Part shown: piece after piece, positions 1 to 6,656 of the stretch
Layout: the number at the start of each line of letters is the position of its first letter
Numbering within the stretch: the stretch's first letter is position 1
Assembly (NCBI GenBank): GCA_964522445.1
Contig: CAZFUY010000117.1
Location: 1 to 7,777, forward strand
DNA length: 7,777 nucleotides
Source of the DNA: CAZFUY01 sp964522445
Lineage (GTDB): Bacteria; Pseudomonadota; Gammaproteobacteria; SZUA-229
Direction of reading: 5' to 3'
Notes under the pieces: generated by a model
The model's input: the letters and a program-made list of their open reading frames with translations, nothing else
Databases searched by the model: none
What the model was told of the DNA's origin: nothing
Program-made: the position numbers and the translations under genes

Positions 1-661
1 AATACGGCAATACAAAGCAATACGATAAATCAATTGAAACTATTTGTAAATTAATAATTATATTTCTTTTGGTTCATTTAATAATTTATCAAAAATTAGT
101 AGTCATGTGATTAAAGCCTGGTCCAGGCTATTATTAAAAATGCTAAATGCTCATTTGATTATTAAAAATCACTCTTTAACAGACGAATCGTCAAAAATAA
201 AATACCGCCAATATTTTGAAGAACAAGGTATTGAATCAGAGCGATTAGAATTAATCGGTCACATAGAAACACGCGAAGAACATCTCGATTTATATAATCG
301 TATCGATATCGCTTTAGATGTTTTTCCATACAACGGCACAACAACCACCTGTGAAGCATTATGGATGGGTGTACCTGTAATATGTAAACCAGGTGATCGG
401 CATGCTGCTAGAGTTAGTGCGAGTTTACTCAACAATATTCATTTAGAAGAGCTGATAGCTACAGATGACGAAGATTATATTTCCATTGCATGTAAATTAG
501 CATCCGACACAATATATCTAAGTAAGTTAAGATTTTTTATGCGGCAACGCATGCTTGATTCTACTCTATGCAACGCTCAAAGCTTCACACGCAAAATCGA
601 AAATATTTTTAGAGAAATTTGGCGAGAACATTGCGATAAGGAAGATACTAAGCAGTGTTAA
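1..661 (+). pseudogene. SPINDLY/OGT-type glycosyltransferase, 3' part, frame interrupted near base 52
   Basis: This is the C-terminal half of a GT41 (O-GlcNAc transferase/SPINDLY-like) catalytic domain. Frame 2 from about base 53 reads NYISFGSFNNLSKIS, then LIIKNHSLTD, LIGHIET, FPYNGTTTTCEALWMGVPVI and a C-terminal IENIFREIW helix. All of these line up with the intact paralogue at 3977-5863. The FNNLSK lysine (bases 92-94) matches the catalytic-site lysine of human OGT (K842). The first possible start in the open frame is GTG at 107, but it lies after the FGSFNN motif, so translation must begin upstream. Frame 2 has stops at 26-28, 35-37 and 47-49, whereas frame 1 is open from base 1 to 51 and its last residues (LFVN) run smoothly into NYISFGSFNN. 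A single extra T at 51/52 would explain this. The gene is therefore probably frameshifted, unless the base is a sequencing error. The 5' part lies outside the window. Family assignment is firm; the pseudogene call is an inference. Confidence 0.75.
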
Positions 662-687
662 AGACAGTTTACTAAAATTTTGAGCTT

Positions 688-711
688 AAGACTCACGGAG
701 TCTTGCTTTTT
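688..711 (+). terminator. Rho-independent terminator after the OGT-like remnant
   Basis: A seven-base stem AAGACTC (688-694), loop ACG and GAGTCTT (698-704) is followed by GCTTTTTG. It lies 27 bases after the stop codon at 661, as expected for an intrinsic terminator of the upstream gene. Confidence 0.8.
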
Positions 712-715
712 GTTT

Positions 716-944
716 TCACAAAACAGACTGTCGGGTTTATTTACAAAAAAAAATCTAAAATTCCACCAGGTCCATGCTTAAATGCTGATATGGCACTAAC
801 TCAAAGAGATATTTTAATTAATGTAAATTATCTCGACGAACCTGGCTTTAAAACCAGTGTTTTTGTTAGGGCTTCTTTACATATTAAAATTCTATGAAAT
901 ACTAATATATTTCTATCTAACTGATAATAACAGCAGTATTTATT
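716..944. other. Intergenic stretch without a recognised gene
   Basis: Between the terminator and the sigma-54 promoter no convincing gene is visible. One frame is open to 897, but it starts with a TTG inside the terminator stem, has no ribosome binding site and resembles nothing recognised. Its last 35 codons (from ATG 790) also lack a Shine-Dalgarno sequence. The stretch is AT-rich. It could hold activator sites for the downstream sigma-54 promoter, but none was identified with certainty. Confidence 0.5.
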
Positions 945-961
945 TTGGCATGGTTGCTGCA
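945..961 (+). promoter_or_regulatory. Sigma-54 (RpoN) promoter of the dockerin-cohesin operon
   Basis: TTGGCATGGTTGCTGCA matches the sigma-54 consensus TTGGCAC-N5-TTGCW. The invariant GG (947-948) and GC (959-960) have the exact required spacing. The deviations are T for C at the end of the -24 box and CTGCA for TTGCA in the -12 box. Transcription would start near base 972, leaving a leader of about 108 bases before the ATG at 1081. Sigma-54 control implies a dedicated enhancer-binding activator. The PrsK/PrsR pair commonly found at exosortase loci is a plausible candidate but is not in this window. Confidence 0.75.
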
Positions 962-1080
962 TTAAACCGTACCAGGTTGTTAAGTGTTAATAAATATCAA
1001 AAGAATTGAATTATTGTTTAATAAACTGTTTTACCAAAAAAGCGTACTTGTAGTAAGTATGGTGCCAAGAGAAATAATAA

Positions 1081-2574
1081 ATGAAAACTAAATTTACTTT
1101 ATCGATTATCACAGCTATGGCTATTTTTCCAAATTGCGTTTATGCCGCTGAATGGGTGGAAACATTCGATGGCTCAGCAACTTTGGGCGCTACAGGAACG
1201 ATTAAATTTGATGACTGGGGTTTTGCAGGCCCTGGTGGCAGGACAGCCATGGATTTCAATCCGATTAATGGCTTTGGCGCTAATCCGTTAGATCCGGCTG
1301 GTGGTGTAGGTCAAATACAGCATGTGATTGTAACCGGTCCAGATGGTTTGGCGCCAGCAGGTCCAGATTACCTGCCAGGTTATATGTTTGGTGTGCCATA
1401 CACTGAAGATAAGCTTGGTGATCTCAGTGCTGGCGGGCCTTACCCAAATTCAAATATGGATTCTGGTGTTTCTTTTTTTCAATGGGCGTATACATCAGCA
1501 CCAGGCTCAACGTTCAACAACATGCAGATTGATTATGATGGTGACTATCATATAGCCAAGGATGATATGACTTTCCAGCTCTATAATTATTTTGATTATG
1601 AGCAGATAGGCACAACAGGGGGGTTAGCAGATGGTAGGTATTATACAAAATTAGCATTTAAGCCTTATGCACTATCTGATGCAAAAGGCTGGTGTGGTTC
1701 TATTTTGGCATCACACCCAAATGCACATGAGGTCATGGCAGGACAGGTGGCCTTTGATTTTGCTTTTGATGTCTACTATCAGTTTGCACCTGGCTCATAC
1801 AGTTATATGAGTACTGAAATTACCAGTGGATTTAAGATGAGGAGTTATGGGGATATTGCAGTAGATATCACTACTTCCGGTGGTGGCAAACAAGTGTTGA
1901 ACGCCAGGGCTGTAGTAAATAATACCGATCCAGTAGCTAACCTTGCATCTGTTGCTGTCGGTACGCCAGTTGGTGATCCAGACCTTTGGCATAATAGGGT
2001 GTCTTTTATGGGTGCTGATGTACTGTCAGTGGGAAGTGTTGAGAGTGGATCTACCGGAAACTGCGGTATTTTGACTAGTAAGTGGGCATCAGGTCAAATA
2101 GGGCCAACTTCAAAAAAATATGAGACGCTGATTCCTGGCATACCTGATAAAGATTCCTGTATTGCTGTTGGTGGTGAATGGGCGGTCAACGCTTTCGCAG
2201 GCTATGCATTCATTCTTCGCGCTGATGCTGAACGTGTCATCGATTACTTTGATGAAGCGAAGTACGGGCCTGATCCGATGACACTGGACACTGATACTGA
2301 TGGTGTGCTGGATTATAAGGATAATTGCACAATGGTTGCTAATGCTGGCCAGCAAGACACAGATGGTGATAAGTATGGTAATGCCTGTGACGCTGATTTT
2401 AATAATGATGGCTTTGTGAACTCTCTGGATATCGGGTTATTTAAGTCAATGTTTATGAATACAGGTGATTCAGAAGCAGATATTAATAGTGATGGCATTG
2501 TGAATTCGCTTGATCTTGGTTTGTTTAAAGGAATGTTCTTTCAAGTACCTGGTCCGTCAGGCGTAGCGCCATAA
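1081..2574 (+). CDS. Secreted dockerin type I protein with thrombospondin type 3 calcium repeat
   Basis: This 497-residue exported protein starts with a Sec signal peptide (MKTKFTLSIITAMAIFPNCVYA, likely cut before AEWVE). Residues about 23-400 form a large Gly/Asp/aromatic-rich region not assignable to a known family; it contains a CIAVGGEW motif. Residues 403-436 are a thrombospondin type 3-like calcium repeat (DTDTDG, then DNC, DTDGDKYGNAC). Residues 437-488 form a dockerin with two nearly identical F-hand calcium loops: D439-x-N441-x-D443-G-x-VNSLD450 and D467-x-N469-x-D471-G-x-VNSLD478, each followed by an I/L-GLFK-x-MF helix. Dockerins bind cohesin domains in a calcium-dependent way. 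The next two genes both encode cohesin-like modules, so the partner is probably local. A weak AGAGA Shine-Dalgarno (1068-1072) lies 8 bases before the ATG. It is the first gene of a sigma-54-driven operon. What the large N-terminal region does is unknown; no catalytic motif was recognised. Confidence 0.85.
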   Translation: MKTKFTLSIITAMAIFPNCVYAAEWVETFDGSATLGATGTIKFDDWGFAGPGGRTAMDFNPINGFGANPLDPAGGVGQIQHVIVTGPDGLAPAGPDYLPGYMFGVPYTEDKLGDLSAGGPYPNSNMDSGVSFFQWAYTSAPGSTFNNMQIDYDGDYHIAKDDMTFQLYNYFDYEQIGTTGGLADGRYYTKLAFKPYALSDAKGWCGSILASHPNAHEVMAGQVAFDFAFDVYYQFAPGSYSYMSTEITSGFKMRSYGDIAVDITTSGGGKQVLNARAVVNNTDPVANLASVAVGTPVGDPDLWHNRVSFMGADVLSVGSVESGSTGNCGILTSKWASGQIGPTSKKYETLIPGIPDKDSCIAVGGEWAVNAFAGYAFILRADAERVIDYFDEAKYGPDPMTLDTDTDGVLDYKDNCTMVANAGQQDTDGDKYGNACDADFNNDGFVNSLDIGLFKSMFMNTGDSEADINSDGIVNSLDLGLFKGMFFQVPGPSGVAP

Positions 2575-2578
2575 TGTT

Positions 2579-2584
2579 AAGGGG
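2579..2584 (+). promoter_or_regulatory. Ribosome binding site fixing the lipoprotein start
   Basis: AAGGGG lies seven bases before ATG 2592. The alternative in-frame ATG at 2574, which overlaps the preceding stop codon as TAATG, would put this site inside the coding sequence and add six residues (MLRGKK). The later start is preferred. Confidence 0.7.
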
Positions 2585-2591
2585 TAAAAAA

Positions 2592-3182
2592 ATGTTCAAT
2601 AATAGAAGCAACTTTAATAATATGTATCGTATTTGTATTGTTCTACTCATTTCCGTGTTTGTTATTTCATGTAAGCAACAATCAACAGATAGTACGACAG
2701 GTAACAGCGCAGATGATGGTAATGCTGTAGAAACTACGGTTTCAATGACTACGCCTGCGGCGGCTGTTCTACCAACGGTTTCTTTATCCGAAAACAATAT
2801 TCAGGTCGCTAAAGATGGTACGGTTTCTATAGATATTGTTATGAATGACTTTCCATTAACTGAAGGTGGCGGTGTGACAGTTCGTTATAATCCTGCTCTG
2901 TTGCAAGCTAACAAGGTAACTGTTTCTTCGGATTCCTGGACGTTCGTTAATCAGACTGGCGATATTGATAATGCTGCGGGTGTTATCTCTAATATACTCG
3001 TGAGTAGCTATAAAGGTGTTTCAGGTGATGATGTTATTGCAACCGTCGAGTTTAGGGCAAAAAATAATGGCAATGGTAAAATTGATCTTGAATTATCTAC
3101 GAAAAACCCTTTTTCTATAAATGGTAAAGAGATTGATGTTCGATTTGAAAATTCAGAAATTTCTGTGTCTGCAGGAAGCTAA
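2592..3182 (+). CDS. Lipoprotein with a cohesin-like domain
   Basis: This 196-residue protein begins with a lipoprotein signal peptide. A basic/polar start and the hydrophobic stretch ICIVLLISVFVIS lead to the lipobox cysteine C27 (VISC). Lys at +2, rather than Asp, fits sorting to the outer membrane. Residues 28-60 are a Ser/Thr/Asp-rich linker. Residues about 61-194 are an all-beta cohesin-like module: PTVSLSENNIQVAKDG at its start, EGGGVTVRYNPALL, SWTF, GDIDNAAGVISN, then IATVEFRAKNNGNG and NPF. The same landmarks recur in the next gene, so the two domains are paralogous. It sits 17 bases after the dockerin gene and is probably co-transcribed and partly translationally coupled. Inferred role: a membrane-tethered receptor for the dockerin protein. 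Recognition of the cohesin fold is by pattern only; a related immunoglobulin-like adhesion domain is the alternative. Confidence 0.75.
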   Translation: MFNNRSNFNNMYRICIVLLISVFVISCKQQSTDSTTGNSADDGNAVETTVSMTTPAAAVLPTVSLSENNIQVAKDGTVSIDIVMNDFPLTEGGGVTVRYNPALLQANKVTVSSDSWTFVNQTGDIDNAAGVISNILVSSYKGVSGDDVIATVEFRAKNNGNGKIDLELSTKNPFSINGKEIDVRFENSEISVSAGS

Positions 3183-3199
3183 AAACGAGAGGTTATGAC

Positions 3200-3748
3200 G
3201 TGAAGATGAATAAATATTTTTTGCTGATGCTTGCGCTGTTTGTGAGTAATAGTAATGCAGCTACGATCACATGGAGCAGTGTAGAAACAAACGCCACATT
3301 AAATGATATTTTTAGTGTAGATGTCATTGGAACCAACTTTATTGACAATGTTGATGGTGGTGGCGTAAATATTGGATTTGACTCAGGTGTGCTTAATGTG
3401 CTCTCTGTTTCCATCAATGAAACCGTATGGGACTTTGGTGGTTCCGGTATTTCTACCGGGGCAATAGATAATGCTGTAGGTACAGTTAGTAACGTGATGG
3501 TAAATGCTGCTTCCAATGTGAATGGCGATTTTGTGGTTGCATCTATTCAATTTCAGGTTATAGGAAATGGCAGTAGTGCGTTATCTTTAACAGAGTTTGC
3601 ACTAAATCCATGGGCTAACGGTGGTTATGCAATTAACCCTGTTTTTGTTGACGAGACGTTTTCAACGATACCTGTTCCCGCAGCTGTGTGGCTATTTGGT
3701 TCTGGTCTTATCGGTTTAATCGGTATCGCAAAACGAAAGAAAGCATAG
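3200..3748 (+). CDS. PEP-CTERM protein with a cohesin-like domain
   Basis: This 182-residue exported protein has a Sec signal peptide (cut likely after SNSNA, residue 20). Residues about 21-155 form a cohesin-like beta domain, and residues 157-182 a PEP-CTERM tail: IPVPAAVWLFGSGLIGLIG followed by IAKRKKA. Such tails are recognised by exosortase (EpsH/XrtA family), which removes the membrane segment and hands the protein to the surface or matrix. The beta domain shares landmarks with the preceding lipoprotein: DGGGVNIGF, VWDF, AIDNAVGTVSN, VVASIQFQVIGNG and NPW. The GTG start at 3200 is preferred because GAGAGG (3187-3192) lies seven bases upstream; ATG 3206, two codons later, is possible. It is the last gene of the operon and is followed by a strong terminator. 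Inferred role: a second cohesin receptor displayed by a different anchoring route. Confidence 0.85.
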   Translation: MKMNKYFLLMLALFVSNSNAATITWSSVETNATLNDIFSVDVIGTNFIDNVDGGGVNIGFDSGVLNVLSVSINETVWDFGGSGISTGAIDNAVGTVSNVMVNAASNVNGDFVVASIQFQVIGNGSSALSLTEFALNPWANGGYAINPVFVDETFSTIPVPAAVWLFGSGLIGLIGIAKRKKA

Positions 3749-3776
3749 TTGACTGTATGAAATATTAACCTAAATG

Positions 3777-3799
3777 CGGCTCCTTCGGGAGCTGTTTTT
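3777..3799 (+). terminator. UUCG-tetraloop terminator of the dockerin-cohesin operon
   Basis: The stem CGGCTCC (3777-3783), loop TTCG and GGAGCTG (3788-3794, one G-T pair) is followed by TTTTTG. It lies 28 bases after the stop of the PEP-CTERM cohesin gene. The C(UUCG)G loop is exceptionally stable and typical of intrinsic terminators. Confidence 0.88.
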
Positions 3800-3819
3800 G
3801 TTTGTATTTTAAATCAGAG

Positions 3820-3870
3820 AGCCCTTACCTACGTCCATGTAGGAAAAACCATGCGCTTTGGTGTAAGGCT
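3820..3870. repeat. Nested inverted repeat between convergent genes
   Basis: The outer arms AGCCCTTAC (3820-3828) and GTAAGGCT (3863-3870) pair with one bulged C. Inside them CCTACG (3828-3833) and TGTAGG (3838-3843) form a second hairpin. The element has no T-tract and lies beyond the operon terminator. It may be a REP-like palindrome or part of a small mobile repeat; copy number cannot be judged from one window. Confidence 0.45.
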
Positions 3871-3877
3871 TTGGTAG

Positions 3878-3960
3878 AAATAATCTTGTCATCCTGACTG
3901 GAATGTAGTGGGGTGGAAGAGGCTGGCGTCTGGTGAGTTATTAATGCTGCAAGATTCTTT
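3878..3960. repeat. Imperfect inverted repeat flanking a 61-base core
   Basis: AAATAATCTTG (3878-3888) and CAAGATTCTTT (3950-3960) are inverted copies matching at 10 of 11 bases. They enclose a core that is relatively rich in G (GTGGGGTGG and neighbours). With the adjacent 3820-3870 palindrome this fills almost the whole gap between the convergent genes. It could be a decayed miniature repeat element. No target-site duplication was established. Confidence 0.35.
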
Positions 3961-3976
3961 GATGTTGCCTAGTCGA

Positions 3977-5863
3977 TCATCTTCTGGCTGATGTACTGTT
4001 ATTAACTCGCCATTTTTCCCATATATCCTTATATATATTTTCTATATGATTCGTATGCCGTGCTGCATCACACACTATTGAATTTGAAAACTTATCTCTA
4101 AGCCCCGAGCGCAAACTATTTAATGAATCAATATCATTTGTAAGATTTTTTGCAATAGAAACATAGTCATCTTTAGAATTAGCTATCAGGTCAGAAAGGT
4201 CTGAGTTAAGCAGTAAGCTGGAGCTGACTCGTGAGATATGTGCGTCTCCCTGTAACGTAATAACTGGTACACCCATATATAAGGCTTCACAGGTGGTTGT
4301 GGTGCCGTTATATGGGAATGTGTCGAGGGCGATATCGATTAGATTATATTTTACTAAATGATCGTATACAGTTTCGGTATGACCAATCAGGCTTATACTA
4401 TCCTTACTAATTCCTTGCTTATCGAAAAGATTATAATAATAGCTGGCGGTTTCTTTGTCGGTTAGTGACGGATTTTTTATTATCAGTTTTGATTGTGGTA
4501 CATTGTGTAAAACCTTCGACCATAATTCCACAATCTCCCGGTTAATCTTTGCCAGGTTATTAAATGAACCAAATGTTATGTAATTGTTTTCGACAGCCGG
4601 GGTAACCGATATGTCTGGTGTGTTTGAAGGTGGCGTATAGCATAAAAAACAGCCGTCGATTCGTATAAGCTCTTCGCTATAATATTTGTTGGATTCATCT
4701 GAATCGGTAATACAATCTGTTATATGGTAGTCAATATTTTGAAGCCCGGTAGTAGATGGATACCCTATGTAGGAAACCTGAATTGGTGCTGGTTTCATGG
4801 CAAAGACACCAAGCCTGTTGCCGGCAGTGTGCCCCGACAAATCGACAAGGATATCGATCTTGTCATTTCTTATAATTTTAAAAATATCCGAATCATTGAA
4901 TTTGGCAATATTTTTCCAATGATCGCTACTGTTTTTTATTTCTTCAGTTGTCGCATCTGAATTAAGTGAGTTTGAATAACAGTACACATTAAAATTATTT
5001 CTATCATGTTGTTTAATCAGGTGCTTGACGAAATATGCAACTGAGTGTTCCCTGAAGTCTGGTGAGATATATCCAATGTTTAATTTTTTATCTGTGCTGC
5101 CGGTATATTTAATGCTACTGCTCTTTTGTTCAAATTTCTCCGCCCATTTTTTGTGATTTATTAATACCATTTCCGGGCAGGTATCAGTATTATAATTTTG
5201 CGCTAATAGTAAACTCGAATGGTACTTTTTGTTTAAAGGATCGACCTGAATGACTTCCTTGAATGCTTTTAGTGCGGCCTCAACATTTCCTTGCTGGCAA
5301 TGAACGGAGCCTAGTCCGTCCAGGTATCCTGGATGCTTCTGGATTTTTAGAGCTTTTAAGTAGTGTTTTTTAGCGGTACTTAGTTCGCCACGCATAAAGT
5401 AACAGTAAGCAACGCTAGCAAGCACAGAAGCTTCATTTGGTTGTTTTGACAAATAGATGTTATAAGAGTCGATAGCCTGTTTTACATAACCTAGCTTTAA
5501 TTGAGTTTTAATCAGGGTGTCGAGAAGTTTGCCGTTGCTTTGCTCTTGTTTCAAAGCTCTGGTTAAATTTGTTATGCCCGCCTCAGCAGAATCATTATCT
5601 ATCTGTAGAGTACCTAACAGGATTAATGCTGCGGTATATCCAGGATTGATTTTGACAGCCTGTTTGAAACTTTCTATAGCTTCATCTGGCCGGTAAGATT
5701 TTTTGTAGATAATGCCAAGCAGATAAAATGTTTCATCATTGCTTTTTTTTGTCGCGATAATTTTTTCTAATATTGTTATCGCTTCAGTGTAGTTACCCTG
5801 TTTGATATGATTTTTAGCTTTGCTTAGTTTGCCGCGGATGAGGGTGGTATTCTTTTTAGCCAT
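3977..5863 (-). CDS. TPR-containing SPINDLY/OGT-type (GT41) protein glycosyltransferase
   Basis: This 628-residue cytoplasmic protein joins N-terminal tetratricopeptide repeats (about residues 11-215; examples are GNYTEAITILEKII, RPDEAIESFKQAVKINP and GNVEAALKAFKEVIQVDP) to a GT41 catalytic region (about 260-620). Visible landmarks are GYISPDFREHS with H273, DILVDLSGHTAGNR with H345, APIQVSYIGYPSTTG, FGSFNNLAK with K439, and PYNGTTTTCEAL (517-528) in the presumed nucleotide-sugar site. H273 and K439 correspond to human OGT H498 and K842. Members transfer a sugar from a nucleotide sugar (GlcNAc or fucose in characterised eukaryotic enzymes) to Ser/Thr; in bacteria the donor and targets are mostly unknown. 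The TPRs probably select substrates. No signal peptide is present, so any effect on exported neighbours would occur before export. The start has no good Shine-Dalgarno. It is convergent to the dockerin operon and a paralogue of the broken gene at 1-661. Confidence 0.9.
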   Translation of the reverse strand: MAKKNTTLIRGKLSKAKNHIKQGNYTEAITILEKIIATKKSNDETFYLLGIIYKKSYRPDEAIESFKQAVKINPGYTAALILLGTLQIDNDSAEAGITNLTRALKQEQSNGKLLDTLIKTQLKLGYVKQAIDSYNIYLSKQPNEASVLASVAYCYFMRGELSTAKKHYLKALKIQKHPGYLDGLGSVHCQQGNVEAALKAFKEVIQVDPLNKKYHSSLLLAQNYNTDTCPEMVLINHKKWAEKFEQKSSSIKYTGSTDKKLNIGYISPDFREHSVAYFVKHLIKQHDRNNFNVYCYSNSLNSDATTEEIKNSSDHWKNIAKFNDSDIFKIIRNDKIDILVDLSGHTAGNRLGVFAMKPAPIQVSYIGYPSTTGLQNIDYHITDCITDSDESNKYYSEELIRIDGCFLCYTPPSNTPDISVTPAVENNYITFGSFNNLAKINREIVELWSKVLHNVPQSKLIIKNPSLTDKETASYYYNLFDKQGISKDSISLIGHTETVYDHLVKYNLIDIALDTFPYNGTTTTCEALYMGVPVITLQGDAHISRVSSSLLLNSDLSDLIANSKDDYVSIAKNLTNDIDSLNSLRSGLRDKFSNSIVCDAARHTNHIENIYKDIWEKWRVNNSTSARR

Positions 5864-5904
5864 CGTTGAATATATGAATTTTATTATGCTGTTTAAAGCG
5901 CATG

Positions 5905-5910
5905 ATTATA
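5905..5910 (-). promoter_or_regulatory. Possible -10 box for the OGT-like gene
   Basis: Minus-strand TATAAT lies 42 bases upstream of the ATG at 5863 and just past the terminator of the preceding gene. The corresponding -35 position falls in the terminator's T-tract and matches poorly, so this is tentative. Confidence 0.3.
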
Positions 5911-5924
5911 TAAATAATTAAGTG

Positions 5925-5957
5925 AAAAAAAAACCCTGTCGTTTCGACAGGGTTTTT
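5925..5957 (-). terminator. Strong, symmetric terminator after the minus-strand PEP-CTERM gene
   Basis: On the plus strand AAACCCTGTCG (5931-5941), loop TTT and CGACAGGGTTT (5945-5955) form an 11-base stem. Read on the minus strand, the stem is followed by nine T residues (complement of the A run 5925-5933). It ends the PEP-CTERM gene at 6023 and separates it from the OGT-like gene. The five T residues on the other side would allow some plus-strand termination too. Confidence 0.9.
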
Positions 5958-5973
5958 ATGCTAAGTACCAGAG

Positions 5974-5992
5974 TATATGTTTAATACATATA
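5974..5992. repeat. AT-rich hairpin in the 3' untranslated region of the PEP-CTERM gene
   Basis: TATATGT (5974-5980), a five-base loop and ACATATA (5986-5992) form a perfect seven-base inverted repeat. It lies between the stop codon at 6023 and the terminator. It may protect the mRNA end or be chance in AT-rich DNA. Confidence 0.35.
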
Positions 5993-6022
5993 ACTGATAT
6001 TTAGTTTATTAGCTGTTGGCTA

Positions 6023-6649
6023 TTACTTAGCAGCTTTACGACGTGCTACACCAACCAGACCTAACAGACCAGAACCGAACAACCATGCAGCTGCAGGTAC
6101 GGGAATTACAGATGCTGCACCAGCATAAGTACCACTAGGTGTGCCTGGAGAAACAGTGAAGTTAGCATTGAAGCCAATGAATGCACCGTCAATCATGCCC
6201 CATCCTTGTATGCCATCGCCATCAATGTCTACAGAGTTGCCATTAGCATCCCAGATGTTGATAACGTCGATGTTAGCTGTTGAGCCCCAGTTGAACAGGA
6301 TGTGACCCAGAGTATAACCGTCAAGCAGTTCAACTACGTACTCACAACCGATACTGTTAGAGCCACCACAGTTATCGCCAGCAGCGAAACGGTATGTGCC
6401 AGCTGTGTCGTATACTGTGCCGCCATTTGCAGTCCAGTTACTGTAGAAGAACGTATCAGTAGAAGAAAGTGCCCATGTGCCAGCAACCAAGTCACGAACA
6501 TCAGAGGTAGTTGCAGTAGTACCTGCTGCACCGTCATTAGCGTCAACAACACCGCCGCCTGGATCAAACATGTCAAAACCGCCAACAGCAGCGTTCGCTG
6601 AGCCAGTCATAATCAAAAGTAAAGCTGCCGATAATGCAGATTTTTTCAT
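6023..6649 (-). CDS. PEP-CTERM sorting domain protein of unknown function
   Basis: This 208-residue exported protein has a Sec signal peptide (MKKSALSAALLLIMTGSANA, cut before AVGGF). Its mature region is Gly/Asp/Thr-rich, with two cysteines (C94, C102), the motif LLDGYTLGHILFNWGS (108-123), and a calcium-loop-like D141-x-D-x-D145-G. The segment GMIDGAFIGFNANF follows. It ends in a PEP-CTERM tail (about 182-208: IPVPAAAWLFGSGLLGLVG, then VARRKAAK), the exosortase substrate signal. This combination is typical of a common uncharacterised group of gammaproteobacterial PEP-CTERM proteins. The ATG at 6649 is chosen because AGGAG lies seven bases upstream; an upstream in-frame start at 6688 would add 13 residues before the signal peptide and lacks such a site. 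It is a single-gene unit with its own sigma-54 promoter and terminator. Likely role: an extracellular matrix or surface protein under exosortase control. Confidence 0.88.
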   Translation of the reverse strand: MKKSALSAALLLIMTGSANAAVGGFDMFDPGGGVVDANDGAAGTTATTSDVRDLVAGTWALSSTDTFFYSNWTANGGTVYDTAGTYRFAAGDNCGGSNSIGCEYVVELLDGYTLGHILFNWGSTANIDVINIWDANGNSVDIDGDGIQGWGMIDGAFIGFNANFTVSPGTPSGTYAGAASVIPVPAAAWLFGSGLLGLVGVARRKAAK

Positions 6650-6656
6650 TTTAGTA

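Noticed and set aside
842..864. CTGG...CCAG hairpin followed by TTTTT
   Set aside because: Only four base pairs, with no gene upstream to terminate; likely chance.
703..897. Open frame of 64 codons between the terminator and the sigma-54 promoter
   Set aside because: It starts with TTG inside the terminator stem, has no ribosome binding site and no recognisable motif.
3193..3516. Antisense frame of 107 codons opposite the PEP-CTERM cohesin gene
   Set aside because: It is Thr/Ser/Pro-rich as expected for the complement of a beta-rich gene, lacks a start signal and lies opposite a well-supported gene.
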